A stretch of DNA of 64,000 bases from Haemophilus sp. CCUG 60358 (GCF_001679485.1 NZ_LZOZ01000014.1:200242-264241), one strand, 5' to 3'; counted from the stretch's first letter, positions 10,705 to 20,603 are shown. The notes: generated from the letters alone by a model not told the origin. Translations and numbers: made by a program.

Positions 10705-11591
10705 TGCGTAAATTTTTACTTCCGATTATTGTGGTGATTGCCGCGGTGCTATATTCCAGCGTCGTGGTTGTAACTGAAGGCACTCGTGGCATCATGTTGC
10801 GTTTTAACAAAGTACAACGTGATGCAGAAAACAAAGTTGTGGTGTATGAGCCTGGTTTGCATTTCAAATTGCCTTTAATTGATAGCATTAAAGTGCTTGA
10901 TGCGCGTATTCGTACCCTTGATGGTTCAGCTACTCGTTTTGTGACAGTCGAGAAAAAAGACTTGTTGGTGGATTCCTATGTAAAATGGAAAATCAGCGAT
11001 TTCGGTCGTTTCTATACTGCAACGGGTGGTGGCGATTATAACCAAGCTGCAAGCTTATTAAGCCGTAAAGTGAATGATCGTTTGCGTTCAGAAATTGGTA
11101 CTCGTACGATTAAAGATATCGTTTCAGGTACACGTGGTGAATTAATGGCGGGGGCGAAAAAAGCGTTAAATTCAGGGCAGGATAGTACCTCTGAATTAGG
11201 GATTGAAGTCGTCGATGTTCGCGTAAAACAAATCAATTTACCGGATGAAGTCTCTTCTTCGATTTACCAACGTATGCGTGCAGAACGTGATGCCGTTGCC
11301 CGTGAACACCGTTCTCAAGGTAAAGAAAAAGCGGCGTTCATCCAAGCAGACGTGGATCGTAAAGTGACCTTGATCTTAGCGAATGCAAATAAAACTGCAC
11401 AAGAATTACGTGGTAATGGTGATGCGGCAGCAGCGAAATTGTATTCTCAAGCTTTTGCTCAAGAACCACAGTTTTATAGCTTTATTCGTAGCTTAAAAGC
11501 CTATGAAAGCAGCTTCGAAGGTTCAGGTAATATGATGATCTTGAAACCAGACAGTGATTTCTTCCGCTTTATGCAAGCGCCAAAGAAATAA
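10704..11591 (+). CDS. hflC: FtsH protease modulator HflC
   Basis: SPFH partner of HflK; 295 residues. An N-terminal membrane anchor (LLPIIVVIAAVLYSSVVVV) is followed by TEGTRGIMLRFNKV, the band 7 domain, and the coiled-coil segment RMRAERDAVAREHRSQGKE with EPQFYSFIRSLKAYESSF near the C-terminus. Translationally coupled to hflK by a 1-nt overlap. Confidence 0.97.
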   Translation: MRKFLLPIIVVIAAVLYSSVVVVTEGTRGIMLRFNKVQRDAENKVVVYEPGLHFKLPLIDSIKVLDARIRTLDGSATRFVTVEKKDLLVDSYVKWKISDFGRFYTATGGGDYNQAASLLSRKVNDRLRSEIGTRTIKDIVSGTRGELMAGAKKALNSGQDSTSELGIEVVDVRVKQINLPDEVSSSIYQRMRAERDAVAREHRSQGKEKAAFIQADVDRKVTLILANANKTAQELRGNGDAAAAKLYSQAFAQEPQFYSFIRSLKAYESSFEGSGNMMILKPDSDFFRFMQAPKK

Positions 11592-11610
11592 GCAAGAGAT
11601 AATGAAACGT

Positions 11611-11640
11611 AAAGTGCGGTTAGAAATAACCGCATTTTTT
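11611..11640 (+). terminator. hflC terminator
   Basis: TGCGGTTA (11615-11622), loop GAAA, TAACCGCA (11627-11634), then T-run; the left arm is part of an uptake signal. Confidence 0.88.
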
Positions 11641-11821
11641 ATTGCTTAATTTTAAGGGAGTTTTCACTTATAAGGTAAAAAGACCTTTAATGCAATCAAT
11701 TGAATCCATAGCCAAAGTTAATTAAATCCATACAAAATATAAGCCAATTTTTTGGCATAATCACCTTGCTTTTTAAGCTTTTTCTTTCTTTTTATATTTT
11801 ATTGATCATTTGGAGGATTAG

Positions 11822-13210
11822 ATGAAAAAACTGATTATTGGCGGAGCAGCCATTGCAGTATTGAGTTATTTGGGGGTTGTGGGGTATCTACATCAATTTG
11901 ATAAAGAGAACGCGACCCAACTTTTAATGGAAAATCACTATACGGGCGAACAAGAAAAAGTGGCAAAAGCGTTGTTTGATAACAGCTGCCAATATTGCCA
12001 TAGTCCAAACACACCTCTTCCATTTTATTCAAAATTTCCGATTGTGGGTGACCAAATGCAATCGGATATTCAGAATGGGCTTAGAGCCTTCCGCTTAGAT
12101 CGTTTAGTTGAAGGCTTAAAAGATCCGAGCAAATTATCCCAAGCTGATTTAGCAAAATTACAACGTGTACTTGAAAATAACGAAATGCCAATTGCTAAAT
12201 TCAGACATCTTCACTGGGGAAGTAAACCAGATGATCAAGAAAAAGTGGCGTTGCTTAACTGGATTCGTGAAGCACGTAAAATGTCTTTACCAAAAGAAAC
12301 ACCAAATGTTGATGCCGATCGTTTAGTTCAACCGATTCCAGACAGTATTGCGACTGATGAAGCAAAAGTCGCGTTAGGTCATGATCTTTACTTTGATGGA
12401 CGTTTATCAGGTGATGGTTCTATTCAATGCCATACTTGTCACCAATTAGACAAAGGTGGTGTGGATAGACTTGATACTTCAACGGGTATTGATGGTAAAA
12501 AAGGCCCAATTAACGCACCAACTGTGTTCAATGCTGCATTCAACTTTGTTCAATTCTGGGATGGTCGAGCGGCAGATTTAGCGGATCAAGCGAAAGGTCC
12601 TCCAACAAACCCAGTAGAAATGGGCTCGCACTCTTGGGATGACATCGTGGCACGTTTTGAAATGGATGAAGAATTCAAAAAAGAATTCTTAAAAGAATAT
12701 CCACAAGTGACGAAAGAAACCTTAACTCATGCGATTGGTGAATATGAAAAAACATTAATTACGCCAAATAGTGGTTTCGACCGTTATTTGAAAGGGGATA
12801 AAACAGCCTTGACTGAGCAACAAGTTCGCGGTTATGAGTTATTCAAACAACATAAATGCGATACTTGTCATACTGGCGTAGCAATGGGCGGACAATCTTA
12901 CGAATACATGGGACTCTACGGCGATTACTTTAAAGATCGTGGTACGCCATTAACTGATGCAGATGAAGGTCGCTTTGCACAAACTAAAGATCCATTTGAT
13001 ATGCATCGCTTTAAAGTGCCAACTTTACGCAACATCGCACTTACTGCACCATATTTCCATGATGCATCAGCAAAAGAGTTAAAAGATGCCGTGAGTGCAA
13101 TGTTGAAATACCAAAGTAACGTGCAACAGCCTGCTCAAAAAGATGTAGAGGACATCACCTCTTTCTTAGAAAGTTTGACAGGTGAATTTAAAGGTGAAAA
13201 ATTAAAATAA
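11822..13210 (+). CDS. Tri-haem cytochrome c peroxidase (quinol peroxidase, YhjA/QPO type)
   Basis: Periplasm-facing peroxidase anchored by one N-terminal membrane segment (about 3-22). Three CxxCH haem sites are visible: CQYCH (56-60), CHTCH (203-207) and CDTCH (346-350). Classical bacterial CcpA enzymes have two haems; the additional N-terminal haem domain and the anchor define the YhjA/QPO branch, which takes electrons from quinol. 462 residues, close to the ~465 of that branch. GGAGG precedes the ATG. Single gene with its own terminator; no clear FNR site was found by eye in the 230-nt upstream gap. Confidence 0.92.
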   Translation: MKKLIIGGAAIAVLSYLGVVGYLHQFDKENATQLLMENHYTGEQEKVAKALFDNSCQYCHSPNTPLPFYSKFPIVGDQMQSDIQNGLRAFRLDRLVEGLKDPSKLSQADLAKLQRVLENNEMPIAKFRHLHWGSKPDDQEKVALLNWIREARKMSLPKETPNVDADRLVQPIPDSIATDEAKVALGHDLYFDGRLSGDGSIQCHTCHQLDKGGVDRLDTSTGIDGKKGPINAPTVFNAAFNFVQFWDGRAADLADQAKGPPTNPVEMGSHSWDDIVARFEMDEEFKKEFLKEYPQVTKETLTHAIGEYEKTLITPNSGFDRYLKGDKTALTEQQVRGYELFKQHKCDTCHTGVAMGGQSYEYMGLYGDYFKDRGTPLTDADEGRFAQTKDPFDMHRFKVPTLRNIALTAPYFHDASAKELKDAVSAMLKYQSNVQQPAQKDVEDITSFLESLTGEFKGEKLK

Positions 13211-13230
13211 TCTTTAAATGGCTAAATAGG

Positions 13231-13258
13231 AACGACCGCAAGTGCGGTCGTTTTTTTA
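13231..13258. terminator. Terminator after the peroxidase gene
   Basis: CGACCGC (13233-13239) and GCGGTCG (13244-13250), 4-nt loop, then seven T; contains an uptake signal core. Confidence 0.88.
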
Positions 13259-13315
13259 TGTGTTTTATTTTGAGATTTACTATAAAGCAAAACGATGAGT
13301 TTCTTTTCCCTTATT

Positions 13316-14629
13316 TTATGCTAAGTGTTTATCCTTTGTTTCCGTAATAAACCAAAGTCCAATCAAACTTAATACAGCATTTAAGGTTAGATAAATTCCA
13401 ACACCTTTTAAGCCGTAATTGACATTCAGTGGTAACGCAATAATTGCTGCTACACTGGCACCGAATAAGCCTGAAATATTGTAGGTCAACGATGCACCGG
13501 AATAACGAGCATGTGTTGGAAATAATTCAGGTAATAAACTCGCAAGGGGGCCGTATCCCATGCCAATTAACCCCATTCCTATCATCAAGAACCAAAATAA
13601 ACTGGTAGTTGTTCCATTATCGAGAAAATATGGCAAGGCTAAGCCGAAAATAGCCACGCCAAAGGTTGTCCAAATTAACCAAATTCTTCGTCCAACGATA
13701 TCGATATATTTGCCTGAAATAGCAATTGTAATGGCTAATGAAATCGCACTGCACATTAATAAAGCAGTAAAAATTTGTGGTGAGAAACCTAATCCCATTG
13801 CATAACCGGCTTCCGATACGGTAGGGGCAGATTTTGCATAAATTTGACTGAAAGCGATCATAATATAAAAGAGCACATAGCCAGCAATGCAGATTAACAT
13901 GCCTAAGAAGAACGCTTTGAAATGAGTAACGATTACTTCCATCATCGGTAAACCTTTAGGTTTAGGCTTGTTCAGGGCTGCAAGAAATATTGGTGCTTCC
14001 GTAAGCTTTAATCGAACATACAAACCAATTGCAATTAATACAAAAGAGGAAAGAAATGGAATTCGCCATGCCCAGTTAGTCATTGCTGCTTGTCCAAAAA
14101 GCGCGGTAATGAGTAAAAAGACACCATTGGCAAGTAGTAATCCTAGAGGAGCGCCTAATTGTGGAAAAGTGCCATACCAACCACGTTTCCCTTCAGGTGC
14201 ATTTTCGATTGCCACTAATGCAGCGCCGCCCCATTCGCCACCTAAACCAATGCCTTGCCCGATACGGCACAAGCAAAGTAAGATAGTCGCCCATATTCCG
14301 ATACTGTCATAAGTTGGTAATAAGCCGATCACTACGGTTGAGATCCCCATTACTAACAGGCTCATAACAAAGGTATTTTTTCTTCCTAAGCGATCGCCAA
14401 AATGTCCGAATAATACCGCACCTAGAGGACGAGCAATAAAAGTCAGTGCTAGTGTAGAAAGCGCAGCAATTTGTCCCGAAAGTGGGTCAGCAGCGTGGAA
14501 AAATTGATGATTGAAAACGAGCACCGCAGCCATGGTATAAATATAGTTATCGAAATATTCAATAGCGGTGCCAATCATTGTTGCCATTGCTACACGTTTC
14601 AAACTATTTGGCTTATTCAGTGGTTGCAT
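13316..14629 (-). CDS. MFS metabolite:H+ symporter in the thiamin operon
   Basis: Inner-membrane major facilitator of 437 residues with about 12 hydrophobic segments and the loop 2-3 signature GHFGDRLGRK, plus the repeat-like SGKYIDIVGRR in the second half. It resembles the ShiA/ProP (MHS) subfamily. The start codon overlaps the end of thiE by 13 nt, so it belongs to the TPP-riboswitch operon. Uptake of a thiamin precursor or breakdown product is therefore an inference from context, not from the sequence of the protein. Confidence 0.85.
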   Translation of the reverse strand: MQPLNKPNSLKRVAMATMIGTAIEYFDNYIYTMAAVLVFNHQFFHAADPLSGQIAALSTLALTFIARPLGAVLFGHFGDRLGRKNTFVMSLLVMGISTVVIGLLPTYDSIGIWATILLCLCRIGQGIGLGGEWGGAALVAIENAPEGKRGWYGTFPQLGAPLGLLLANGVFLLITALFGQAAMTNWAWRIPFLSSFVLIAIGLYVRLKLTEAPIFLAALNKPKPKGLPMMEVIVTHFKAFFLGMLICIAGYVLFYIMIAFSQIYAKSAPTVSEAGYAMGLGFSPQIFTALLMCSAISLAITIAISGKYIDIVGRRIWLIWTTFGVAIFGLALPYFLDNGTTTSLFWFLMIGMGLIGMGYGPLASLLPELFPTHARYSGASLTYNISGLFGASVAAIIALPLNVNYGLKGVGIYLTLNAVLSLIGLWFITETKDKHLA

Positions 14630-15294
14630 CCGCTTGCTTCCTTTAATGCTTTGGTGCTTGCCTTTATATCTTTGGCTTGACTGATTGCGGTTATTACCGC
14701 GATACCATCTGCGCCGTATTTTCGCAACGTTTTCACATGCTCCAATTTCACGCCACCAATAGCTACAAGTGGTTTTGTGATACCTGCTTTTCTCAAGGTT
14801 TGAATAAACGCCATTCCTAGAGTAGGTTTAGGATTTTCTTTTGACTGAGTCGGAAAAATTGGACCAATACCGAAATAATCGATTTCAGATAATTCCTCTC
14901 CGATTTTGGCTTCGTCTAAACGGTTGACGGACCAACCAATAATGAGTGGTTTATGGGTTCTTGCTCGAATCGTTTTTACGGGCGTATCACTTTGTCCAAC
15001 ATGAATGCCATCCGCTTCAATTTCTAAAGCTAAATCAACGTTATCATCGACAATAAATGGCACATTATATTGACGACATAAGTCTCTGCACTTAATGGCT
15101 AAGGCTCGTTGTTCTGTTGGAGAATTTTCTAATGAGAATTTGCCTTTATCGCGAAATTGAAAACAGGTAATACCACCTTCTAAAGCTTGTTTTAGTACAA
15201 AGAGCAAGTTTTCTGCAGGATTATCACCTAAATGTCGGCAATCTTGTGTACCTGCCACAAAATAGAGCGGTAAAATTTCTTGAATATTGTTCAT
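14617..15294 (-). CDS. thiE: Thiamin-phosphate synthase
   Basis: Joins HMP-pyrophosphate and thiazole phosphate to thiamin monophosphate. TIM-barrel enzyme of 225 residues with the family blocks CFQFRDKG, FIVDDNVDLALEIEADGIHVGQSD, GWSVNRLDEA, YFGIGPIFPTQSKE and LVAIGGVKLEHV. Lies 10 nt after thiD and overlaps the MFS gene, in the thi operon. Confidence 0.96.
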   Translation of the reverse strand: MNNIQEILPLYFVAGTQDCRHLGDNPAENLLFVLKQALEGGITCFQFRDKGKFSLENSPTEQRALAIKCRDLCRQYNVPFIVDDNVDLALEIEADGIHVGQSDTPVKTIRARTHKPLIIGWSVNRLDEAKIGEELSEIDYFGIGPIFPTQSKENPKPTLGMAFIQTLRKAGITKPLVAIGGVKLEHVKTLRKYGADGIAVITAISQAKDIKASTKALKEASGCNH

Positions 15295-15304
15295 CTTTCA
15301 ATCC

Positions 15305-16114
15305 TTAAAGGCGACTGTAAGCCCAATGATTTGTTGGTCCATGTCCATGACCAATATTCAATGGGTGAGAAATAGCTGCCGTAATAAAATCTTTGGCTGT
15401 TTTGACCGCACTTTTTAGAGGTGCCCCTTTGGCTAATTCTGCCGTTAAGCAAGCTGAAAAAGTACAACCTGTGCCATGAGTATGTGGCGTATCAAAACGC
15501 GGGCTTTCTAAAACAAAATGTTCACCATTTTGTAAAAGGATCCAATCTTGGCATTGCTGATTTTGTGAATTGAGCGAATGTCCGCCTTTAATAATCACAT
15601 TCTTTGCGCCTTGTTTCTGCAAGTCTAACGCAGCTTGTTGAATGCTGGCTGTATCAGAAATCTTAAAACCAGTTAAAGCTTCTGTCTCAGGAATATTTGG
15701 CGTAATCACATCGGCAAGTGGCAATAAATGTTTGATTAATGCGGATACCGCTTGTTGTTGCAATAAAGGGGCTCCACCTTTTGCAATCATGACAGGATCG
15801 ATAACCAATGTGCCGAATGGACGATTTTTTAAGAAATCAGCAACGCATTCGATAATATCTGCTGTGCCAAGCATGCCAATTTTGGCACTTGCAATTTGAA
15901 AGTCATTTTTTACCGCTTCTAGCTGTGCCTGAATTGTTTTCAGTGGAATAGGGTGAATATCAAATACGCCAAGTGTGTTTTGAGCAGTGACAGCAGTAAT
16001 CACCGAAGTTCCAAATACACCTTGCATTTGAAAGGTTTTCAAATCTGCTTGAATACCAGCGCCACCACCGCTGTCCGAACCAGCAATAGTCAATGTTTGT
16101 GGAATGTTAGACAT
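15305..16114 (-). CDS. thiD: Hydroxymethylpyrimidine/phosphomethylpyrimidine kinase
   Basis: Phosphorylates HMP twice to HMP-PP. Ribokinase-like fold, 269 residues: N-terminal [40 protein letters not shown] and the catalytic anion-hole motif [11 protein letters not shown]. Overlaps thiM by 8 nt, indicating translational coupling. Confidence 0.97.
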   Translation of the reverse strand: MSNIPQTLTIAGSDSGGGAGIQADLKTFQMQGVFGTSVITAVTAQNTLGVFDIHPIPLKTIQAQLEAVKNDFQIASAKIGMLGTADIIECVADFLKNRPFGTLVIDPVMIAKGGAPLLQQQAVSALIKHLLPLADVITPNIPETEALTGFKISDTASIQQAALDLQKQGAKNVIIKGGHSLNSQNQQCQDWILLQNGEHFVLESPRFDTPHTHGTGCTFSACLTAELAKGAPLKSAVKTAKDFITAAISHPLNIGHGHGPTNHWAYSRL

Positions 16115-16901
16115 ATTTCACCTCCGCGTTTTGTTCTATTAAATCTGGTGTTAAGGCTGCCAATTCATCAAGTAAGCGAATTTGGAATTGACCGACTTGC
16201 GTGGTTAAGTTTTTAGCGGCAATCTCCCCTGCAACGGTGTAAGCGGCACAGGCTTCGATTGTTGCTGAAAAATGTTTTCCTTCATCAACGGCTAAAAATG
16301 CTGCACATACTGCACTTAATAAACACCCCGATGCGGTGACTTTGGGGAATAATGGCGTACCGTTATGGATGGTAGATGTTTGATTTCCATCACTGATGAT
16401 ATCGACTTCGCCACTAATTAACACAGTGCAACCATAGCGTTGTGCAACACGTTGAGCGACTTCTTGTAGATTCGTTTTACCTTGTCCTGCATCCACGCCT
16501 TTTGCTTGCCAGTCTTCACCAGCAATCGTAGCTAGCTCACCTGCATTACCACGAATTAAGGCAAATTTCACTTCAGACAGTAACTGACGGATAGTTTCCC
16601 GTCGGTAGCTAGTGGCACCCACTCCTACAGGATCAAGCACCACAGGAATGCCTATTGAATTAGCGGTTTTACCTGCTAATAACATAGCCTCTCGCTCTTT
16701 ACCGATAAGCGTGCCGATATTGATTACCAATGCTTGGCTGATTTTGGGCACTTCAACCATTTCCTCTATGTTGGCTGACATCAATGGTGATGCACCTAAT
16801 GCGAGTAAACCATTGGCACTAAAATTTGCCGCGACAATATTGGTTATGTTATGAATCAACGGATTCTGTTCACGAATTTTTGATAAATAAACTGATTTCA
16901 T
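16107..16901 (-). CDS. thiM: Hydroxyethylthiazole kinase
   Basis: Salvages the thiazole moiety of thiamin by phosphorylation. 264 residues with [41 protein letters not shown] and the catalytic [11 protein letters not shown] segment. Presence of thiM without thiazole-synthesis genes in the operon supports a salvage role. Confidence 0.96.
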   Translation of the reverse strand: MKSVYLSKIREQNPLIHNITNIVAANFSANGLLALGASPLMSANIEEMVEVPKISQALVINIGTLIGKEREAMLLAGKTANSIGIPVVLDPVGVGATSYRRETIRQLLSEVKFALIRGNAGELATIAGEDWQAKGVDAGQGKTNLQEVAQRVAQRYGCTVLISGEVDIISDGNQTSTIHNGTPLFPKVTASGCLLSAVCAAFLAVDEGKHFSATIEACAAYTVAGEIAAKNLTTQVGQFQIRLLDELAALTPDLIEQNAEVKYV

Positions 16902-16916
16902 TTTATACTTTCATTT

Positions 16917-17567
16917 TTATGCTAAATCTAATCCCATTTGCCAAAATCCGATTTCCATTCGGGTAGCCGTAGTAAAAATTTGTTGGATATAAGCGAATTG
17001 GGAATAATCAAGTGGCTCACAAAGTGCGGTAAGAAAATCAACCGTTTCTTGTGCTGCTTGTTGATATTCAGTGGAAGAATATGCATCAATCCACGCTTGA
17101 TAAGGATTGTTTGATAGCTTTGGATAATTTTCTGTAATGTAACCTGCTACTTGAGCATAACCTAAAGCACAAGGCGTCACGGCTGCATATAGCTCTGGTA
17201 AGCCGCCCGTTATTCCACAATCAAGCAGGTAACGTGTATAGGAAATACATGCTGAACTTTCTGGAGTTTCTAATATTTCCTGCTCACTAATTTCCCATTG
17301 ACGGCAGTAATCCAAATGTAATTGGATTTCTTGGCAAAGAATGTCGAGCGTTTTACGTGGCATTTCCATCTCAGTGAAATTTTTTGCCTTGAAGACGCCC
17401 AAGGCAAAAGCACGGCTGTAATGGAAAAGATAGATGTAATCTTGCTTTAAGTAGTGCTGAAAACAAGCTTTGGGCAAGGTGCCTTTTGCGAGTTGTTGCA
17501 CAAATTCATGCTCAACATATTGCTTCCAATAAGGTTGCGCTTGCTGAATGAGTTGTTCAATCATCAT
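16917..17567 (-). CDS. tenA: Aminopyrimidine aminohydrolase / thiaminase II
   Basis: All-helical TenA protein of 216 residues that hydrolyses amino-HMP to HMP when degraded thiamin is recycled. Family features include QHYLKQDYIYLFHYSRAFALG, a cysteine in CALGYAQVA expected to be catalytic, and the Y-x-x-W-I-D-x-Y-S-S block YQAWIDAYSSTEYQ. Sits between the pyrimidine-binding protein gene thiY and thiM, exactly where a hydrolase for imported pyrimidine would be needed. Confidence 0.94.
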   Translation of the reverse strand: MMIEQLIQQAQPYWKQYVEHEFVQQLAKGTLPKACFQHYLKQDYIYLFHYSRAFALGVFKAKNFTEMEMPRKTLDILCQEIQLHLDYCRQWEISEQEILETPESSACISYTRYLLDCGITGGLPELYAAVTPCALGYAQVAGYITENYPKLSNNPYQAWIDAYSSTEYQQAAQETVDFLTALCEPLDYSQFAYIQQIFTTATRMEIGFWQMGLDLA

Positions 17568-17573
17568 TTTCCC

Positions 17574-18518
17574 TTACTGTAATTCGATGGCATAGTCTTT
17601 CAATTCAAGTGCTTTTGGAATCAAGCCTTTTTGATGCATAAATTCCGCCATTTGTTGATAACGTTTGGCATCCAATTGACGGGGTTTCGTTGCTAATAAA
17701 GGTAGGGTATCTTTCCACGCTAATTGATTTAATTCTGTATTGAGTTCTTTTGGCTTATAGTTCGTAAAAGCTTGCCATGCTTCATCTGGATGGCTTTGTA
17801 GATAGGTTGTGGCTTGTTCAAGTGCGGTCAAAAAATCGGAAATTTTTTTAGATGCAAGATTGTTTTTGTTAGCCACTAAAATCAATTCATCATAAACCGG
17901 CACGCCATATTGTTCTGGGAAAAATGCTAGGCCTTCTTGTTTTTCTAAATGAATCTGATTCAGTTCGAAATTACGAAATGCTCCGATGACCGCATCGACT
18001 TGTCCTGTTAAAAGAGAAGGGGAAAGTGACCAATTCACATTCACCAATTTTACGTCTTGGTTGTTGAGCCCGATGGCGTGGAGCATGGTATCGAGTAATA
18101 CATCCTCAAAGCCACTGACTGAATAGCCTACTTTTTTCCCTTTCAGATCGGCAAGCGTTTTGATGTTGCTATTTTTAAGCACCACAACGCTATTTAATGG
18201 GCTGGAAATCAGAGAGCCAACACGCACTAAAGGTAATCCTTCAGCAACTTGTTGATAAAGTTGAGGTTGATAATTAATGGCTAAATCCACTTTTCCAGCG
18301 GCAACTAATTTAGGCGGTAGCGATGGATCAGCCGGTTCGATAATGTCGACGTCTAAGTTATTTTTTTCAAAAAAGCCTTTTTGTTGCGCCACAATGATTG
18401 CGGCGTGATCAGGGTTTACATACCAATCAAGCATTAAGCTGATTTTCTCTTTTGCCAAGCTGGAAAAGCTGGCAGTGAATCCCATTAAAAGACTGAAATA
18501 ACATATGATTTTCTTCAT
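17574..18518 (-). CDS. thiY: Thiamin-pyrimidine ABC transporter, substrate-binding protein
   Basis: Periplasmic NMT1/THI5-like binding protein, 314 residues with signal peptide (about 1-22, KKIICYFSLLMGFTASFSSLA). The mature part begins KISLMLDWYVNPDHAAIIVAQ, typical of proteins that bind formylaminopyrimidine or HMP. It precedes tenA by 6 nt and follows the permease by 25 nt; the exact ligand is inferred from the operon. Confidence 0.9.
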   Translation of the reverse strand: MKKIICYFSLLMGFTASFSSLAKEKISLMLDWYVNPDHAAIIVAQQKGFFEKNNLDVDIIEPADPSLPPKLVAAGKVDLAINYQPQLYQQVAEGLPLVRVGSLISSPLNSVVVLKNSNIKTLADLKGKKVGYSVSGFEDVLLDTMLHAIGLNNQDVKLVNVNWSLSPSLLTGQVDAVIGAFRNFELNQIHLEKQEGLAFFPEQYGVPVYDELILVANKNNLASKKISDFLTALEQATTYLQSHPDEAWQAFTNYKPKELNTELNQLAWKDTLPLLATKPRQLDAKRYQQMAEFMHQKGLIPKALELKDYAIELQ

Positions 18519-18543
18519 TTTTGTCTCCTTGTGTCATGAAGTG

Positions 18544-19281
18544 TTAAACGTGCCAAATAAAACGGCGTAGTAGCCAATCGATGCTGAAATATAAACAAAG
18601 TGAAATCGCGACTAAGATCAGCAACGCAGCGAACATTAAATCCACCTGCATACGAGCGTTGGCGTGGATCATTAAATAGCCAAGCCCTTCTGATGAACCC
18701 ACCCATTCTCCGATTACAGCGCCAATTGGGGCGACTGAAACGGCAATACGAAACCCCGATGCAAATGCAGGCAATGCAGCAGGTAATCGCACTTTAAGTA
18801 ATAAACGCAAAGGGGATGGTTTTAACGTTTTGGCGAGGTCGAGCCAAGCTTGAGGTGTATTGCGTAAGCCATCGTAACAAGCTGCGGTTACAGGAAAATA
18901 GATAATGAGAATAGCCATAACAATTTTTGATGGCATTCCATAACCTAGCCAAAGTACGAGTATCGGAGCGATAGCAAAAACAGGAATTGCTTGAGAAATT
19001 ACTAAAATTGGTAACAGTAAGGACGATGTTTTAGGTGAAAAAGAGAGTAACAGGGCTGATGACAATCCGAAAATAAAACCCAGTAGCAGCCCTAAGCCAA
19101 TTTCAATTAAGGTGATTTGTGTATGTTGCCAAAGTAGTTCTGAATGAGAAGTTAATTGCAGCCATACAGCTTGCGGAGGAGGAAATATGTAATGGGGAAA
19201 ATCACCAAATACGCCAATAAGTTGCCAAAGACCAAGCAATATAATTCCAATAAAGAGCGGTTTAAGAAGGCTAAGTTTCAT
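18544..19281 (-). CDS. thiX: Thiamin-pyrimidine ABC transporter, permease
   Basis: BPD-type inner-membrane permease of 245 residues. The EAA loop appears as LAKTLKPSPLRLLLKVRLPAALP... preceding ASGFRIAVSVAPIGAVIGEWVGSSEGLGY. The frame is open to 19329, but the start at 19281 follows GAGGGAAAAAG and overlaps the thiZ stop as ATGA, which is the usual coupled arrangement. Confidence 0.92.
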   Translation of the reverse strand: MKLSLLKPLFIGIILLGLWQLIGVFGDFPHYIFPPPQAVWLQLTSHSELLWQHTQITLIEIGLGLLLGFIFGLSSALLLSFSPKTSSLLLPILVISQAIPVFAIAPILVLWLGYGMPSKIVMAILIIYFPVTAACYDGLRNTPQAWLDLAKTLKPSPLRLLLKVRLPAALPAFASGFRIAVSVAPIGAVIGEWVGSSEGLGYLMIHANARMQVDLMFAALLILVAISLCLYFSIDWLLRRFIWHV

Positions 19282-20003
19282 CTTTTTCCCTCTAATAACT
19301 CGTTCAATAATTGCTGCTGGAGCATCCACAAATTTTCTTGGTTAAGTTCTCGTGGTGCTTTACCTTCAGGTTTTATGACATCAGATAATGCTGGCTGATT
19401 AGGCTGCGGTGAGCGTAATACAAAAATACGCTGGCTTAAGCGTAATGCTTCTTGAGGATCATGTGTAACCAATAACACTGATTTATCTTTTAATAGTTCA
19501 TAAGCCAAGTTTTGTAATTGGTAACGACTAATCGCATCAAGGGCAGAGAAGGGCTCGTCAAGTAAAACTAAATCAGCATTTTGCATTAAAACTCGTGCTA
19601 GGGCGACGCGTTGTTTTTGTCCTCCAGATAATTGATAACAGTTTTTATGAAGATGTTCTGACATGCCTACTTGTTCAAGTAGTGCTTTTGCTTGAAGAGT
19701 TGTTTTTGCAGATTTATTCCCGAATAGTACGTTTTCTAATTGGACGTTATCAATAATTGAAAGCCAGGGATAAAGAGTATCTTTTTGTGGTAGCCATGCC
19801 ACTCGAATATTAGGATGAAAGATGATATTACCTTGAATCCTCCCTTGTATTTCAAGCCCTGCAATTAATCTTAAAAGCGTTGATTTACCTACACCAGAGC
19901 AGCCAAGTAGACTCACCCACTCATTAGGCAAAAGCGTTAAGTCAAGGTGTTTAAATAGTACCTGCTTAGCAAAAGCAAGACTAAGATCCTGAATATGCAC
20001 CAT
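19278..20003 (-). CDS. thiZ: Thiamin-pyrimidine ABC transporter, ATPase
   Basis: ABC ATPase of 241 residues: Walker A GCSGVGKST (34-42), signature LSGGQKQRVALARVL, Walker B LVLLDEPFSALD and the switch His in LLVTHDPQEAL. First gene of the leftward thi operon, 86 nt after the TPP riboswitch, with AAGGTTAATACT before the ATG. Confidence 0.94.
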   Translation of the reverse strand: MVHIQDLSLAFAKQVLFKHLDLTLLPNEWVSLLGCSGVGKSTLLRLIAGLEIQGRIQGNIIFHPNIRVAWLPQKDTLYPWLSIIDNVQLENVLFGNKSAKTTLQAKALLEQVGMSEHLHKNCYQLSGGQKQRVALARVLMQNADLVLLDEPFSALDAISRYQLQNLAYELLKDKSVLLVTHDPQEALRLSQRIFVLRSPQPNQPALSDVIKPEGKAPRELNQENLWMLQQQLLNELLEGKR

Positions 20004-20089
20004 AGTATTAACCTTACTGATTAATAACTAAAGGCTTTGAGAAAAAAGAATTGAAAATAGATATGAAGAATGAAAAGTATTTTGGCATA

Positions 20090-20164
20090 TTAGTTTCCTA
20101 CGTCAGTGCTAACTGTTTCAGGTTCACGGGTATCATCTCAGCCACTTTGTGGCACCCCGACTAA
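20090..20164 (-). ncRNA. TPP riboswitch (THI element)
   Basis: Read leftward, this segment carries the THI-box cores GGGGTGCC, CTGAGATGATACCCGTGAAC and CTGA...AGTTAGCACTGACGTAGG, closed by a P1 stem TTAGT/ACTAA (20164-20160 with 20094-20090). It lies in the leader of the thi operon and would switch off transport and salvage genes when thiamin pyrophosphate is plentiful. No strong terminator with T-run follows, so control of translation of thiZ is likely. Confidence 0.96.
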
Positions 20165-20174
20165 ATTTGGATAG

Positions 20175-20203
20175 ATTCTATATCTCAATTCAGAATAAAA
20201 CAA
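20175..20203 (-). promoter_or_regulatory. thi operon promoter
   Basis: On the minus strand TTGTTT (20203-20198), 17-nt spacer, TAGAAT (20180-20175), ending 11 bp before the riboswitch. From here to the prophage left boundary (20204-20388) I see no other feature. Confidence 0.5.
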
Positions 20204-20388
20204 GAACAAAATTGTATTAACTGCAGTTTCGGTTTCTCTTTAGTTTTGTGAAAGTTACTTAACTGGTGAGAGTGAAAGAAGATAAAACAGATTAGAAGAA
20301 TGAGAGAAAACAATAATTTCCAATATAACAATAATTAAAAGTTAAAGTTAAGTATTGGACTAGGTACTGATTATTGGTTTGGAATTAG

Positions 20389-20448
20389 ATGGTGCCCGAA
20401 GCCAGACTTGAACTGGCACGCCTCGAAAGGCGAGGGATTTTAAATCCC
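20389..20448. repeat. attL: left copy of the 60-bp att core
   Basis: Identical to 54209-54268. It comprises the 3' part of tRNA-Leu from the encoded CCA end to the anticodon. The remainder of the tRNA is missing here, so this copy is the remnant and the right copy belongs to the functional gene. Confidence 0.96.
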
Positions 20449-20603
20449 ATAATAAGCTTTGTGAAAACAATAACTTAATTGATTTTCAACGTGTTAAGAT
20501 AGTAAATAAAAGTATATAAAGGCAAATATAAAACATTGTCGCCAGTTGATCGCCACTAAAAATAAGGAAAAGTACAAGGGATTTTTTAAAAAACAATCCC
20601 TTT

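Noticed and set aside
11592..11821. FNR site before the peroxidase gene
   Set aside because: I looked for TTGAT-N4-ATCAA and found only partial half-sites such as TTGATCAT; not supportable.
20389..20448. A second tRNA-Leu gene at the left boundary
   Set aside because: Only the 3' 60 bases are present; the 5' part does not follow, so it is an att remnant.
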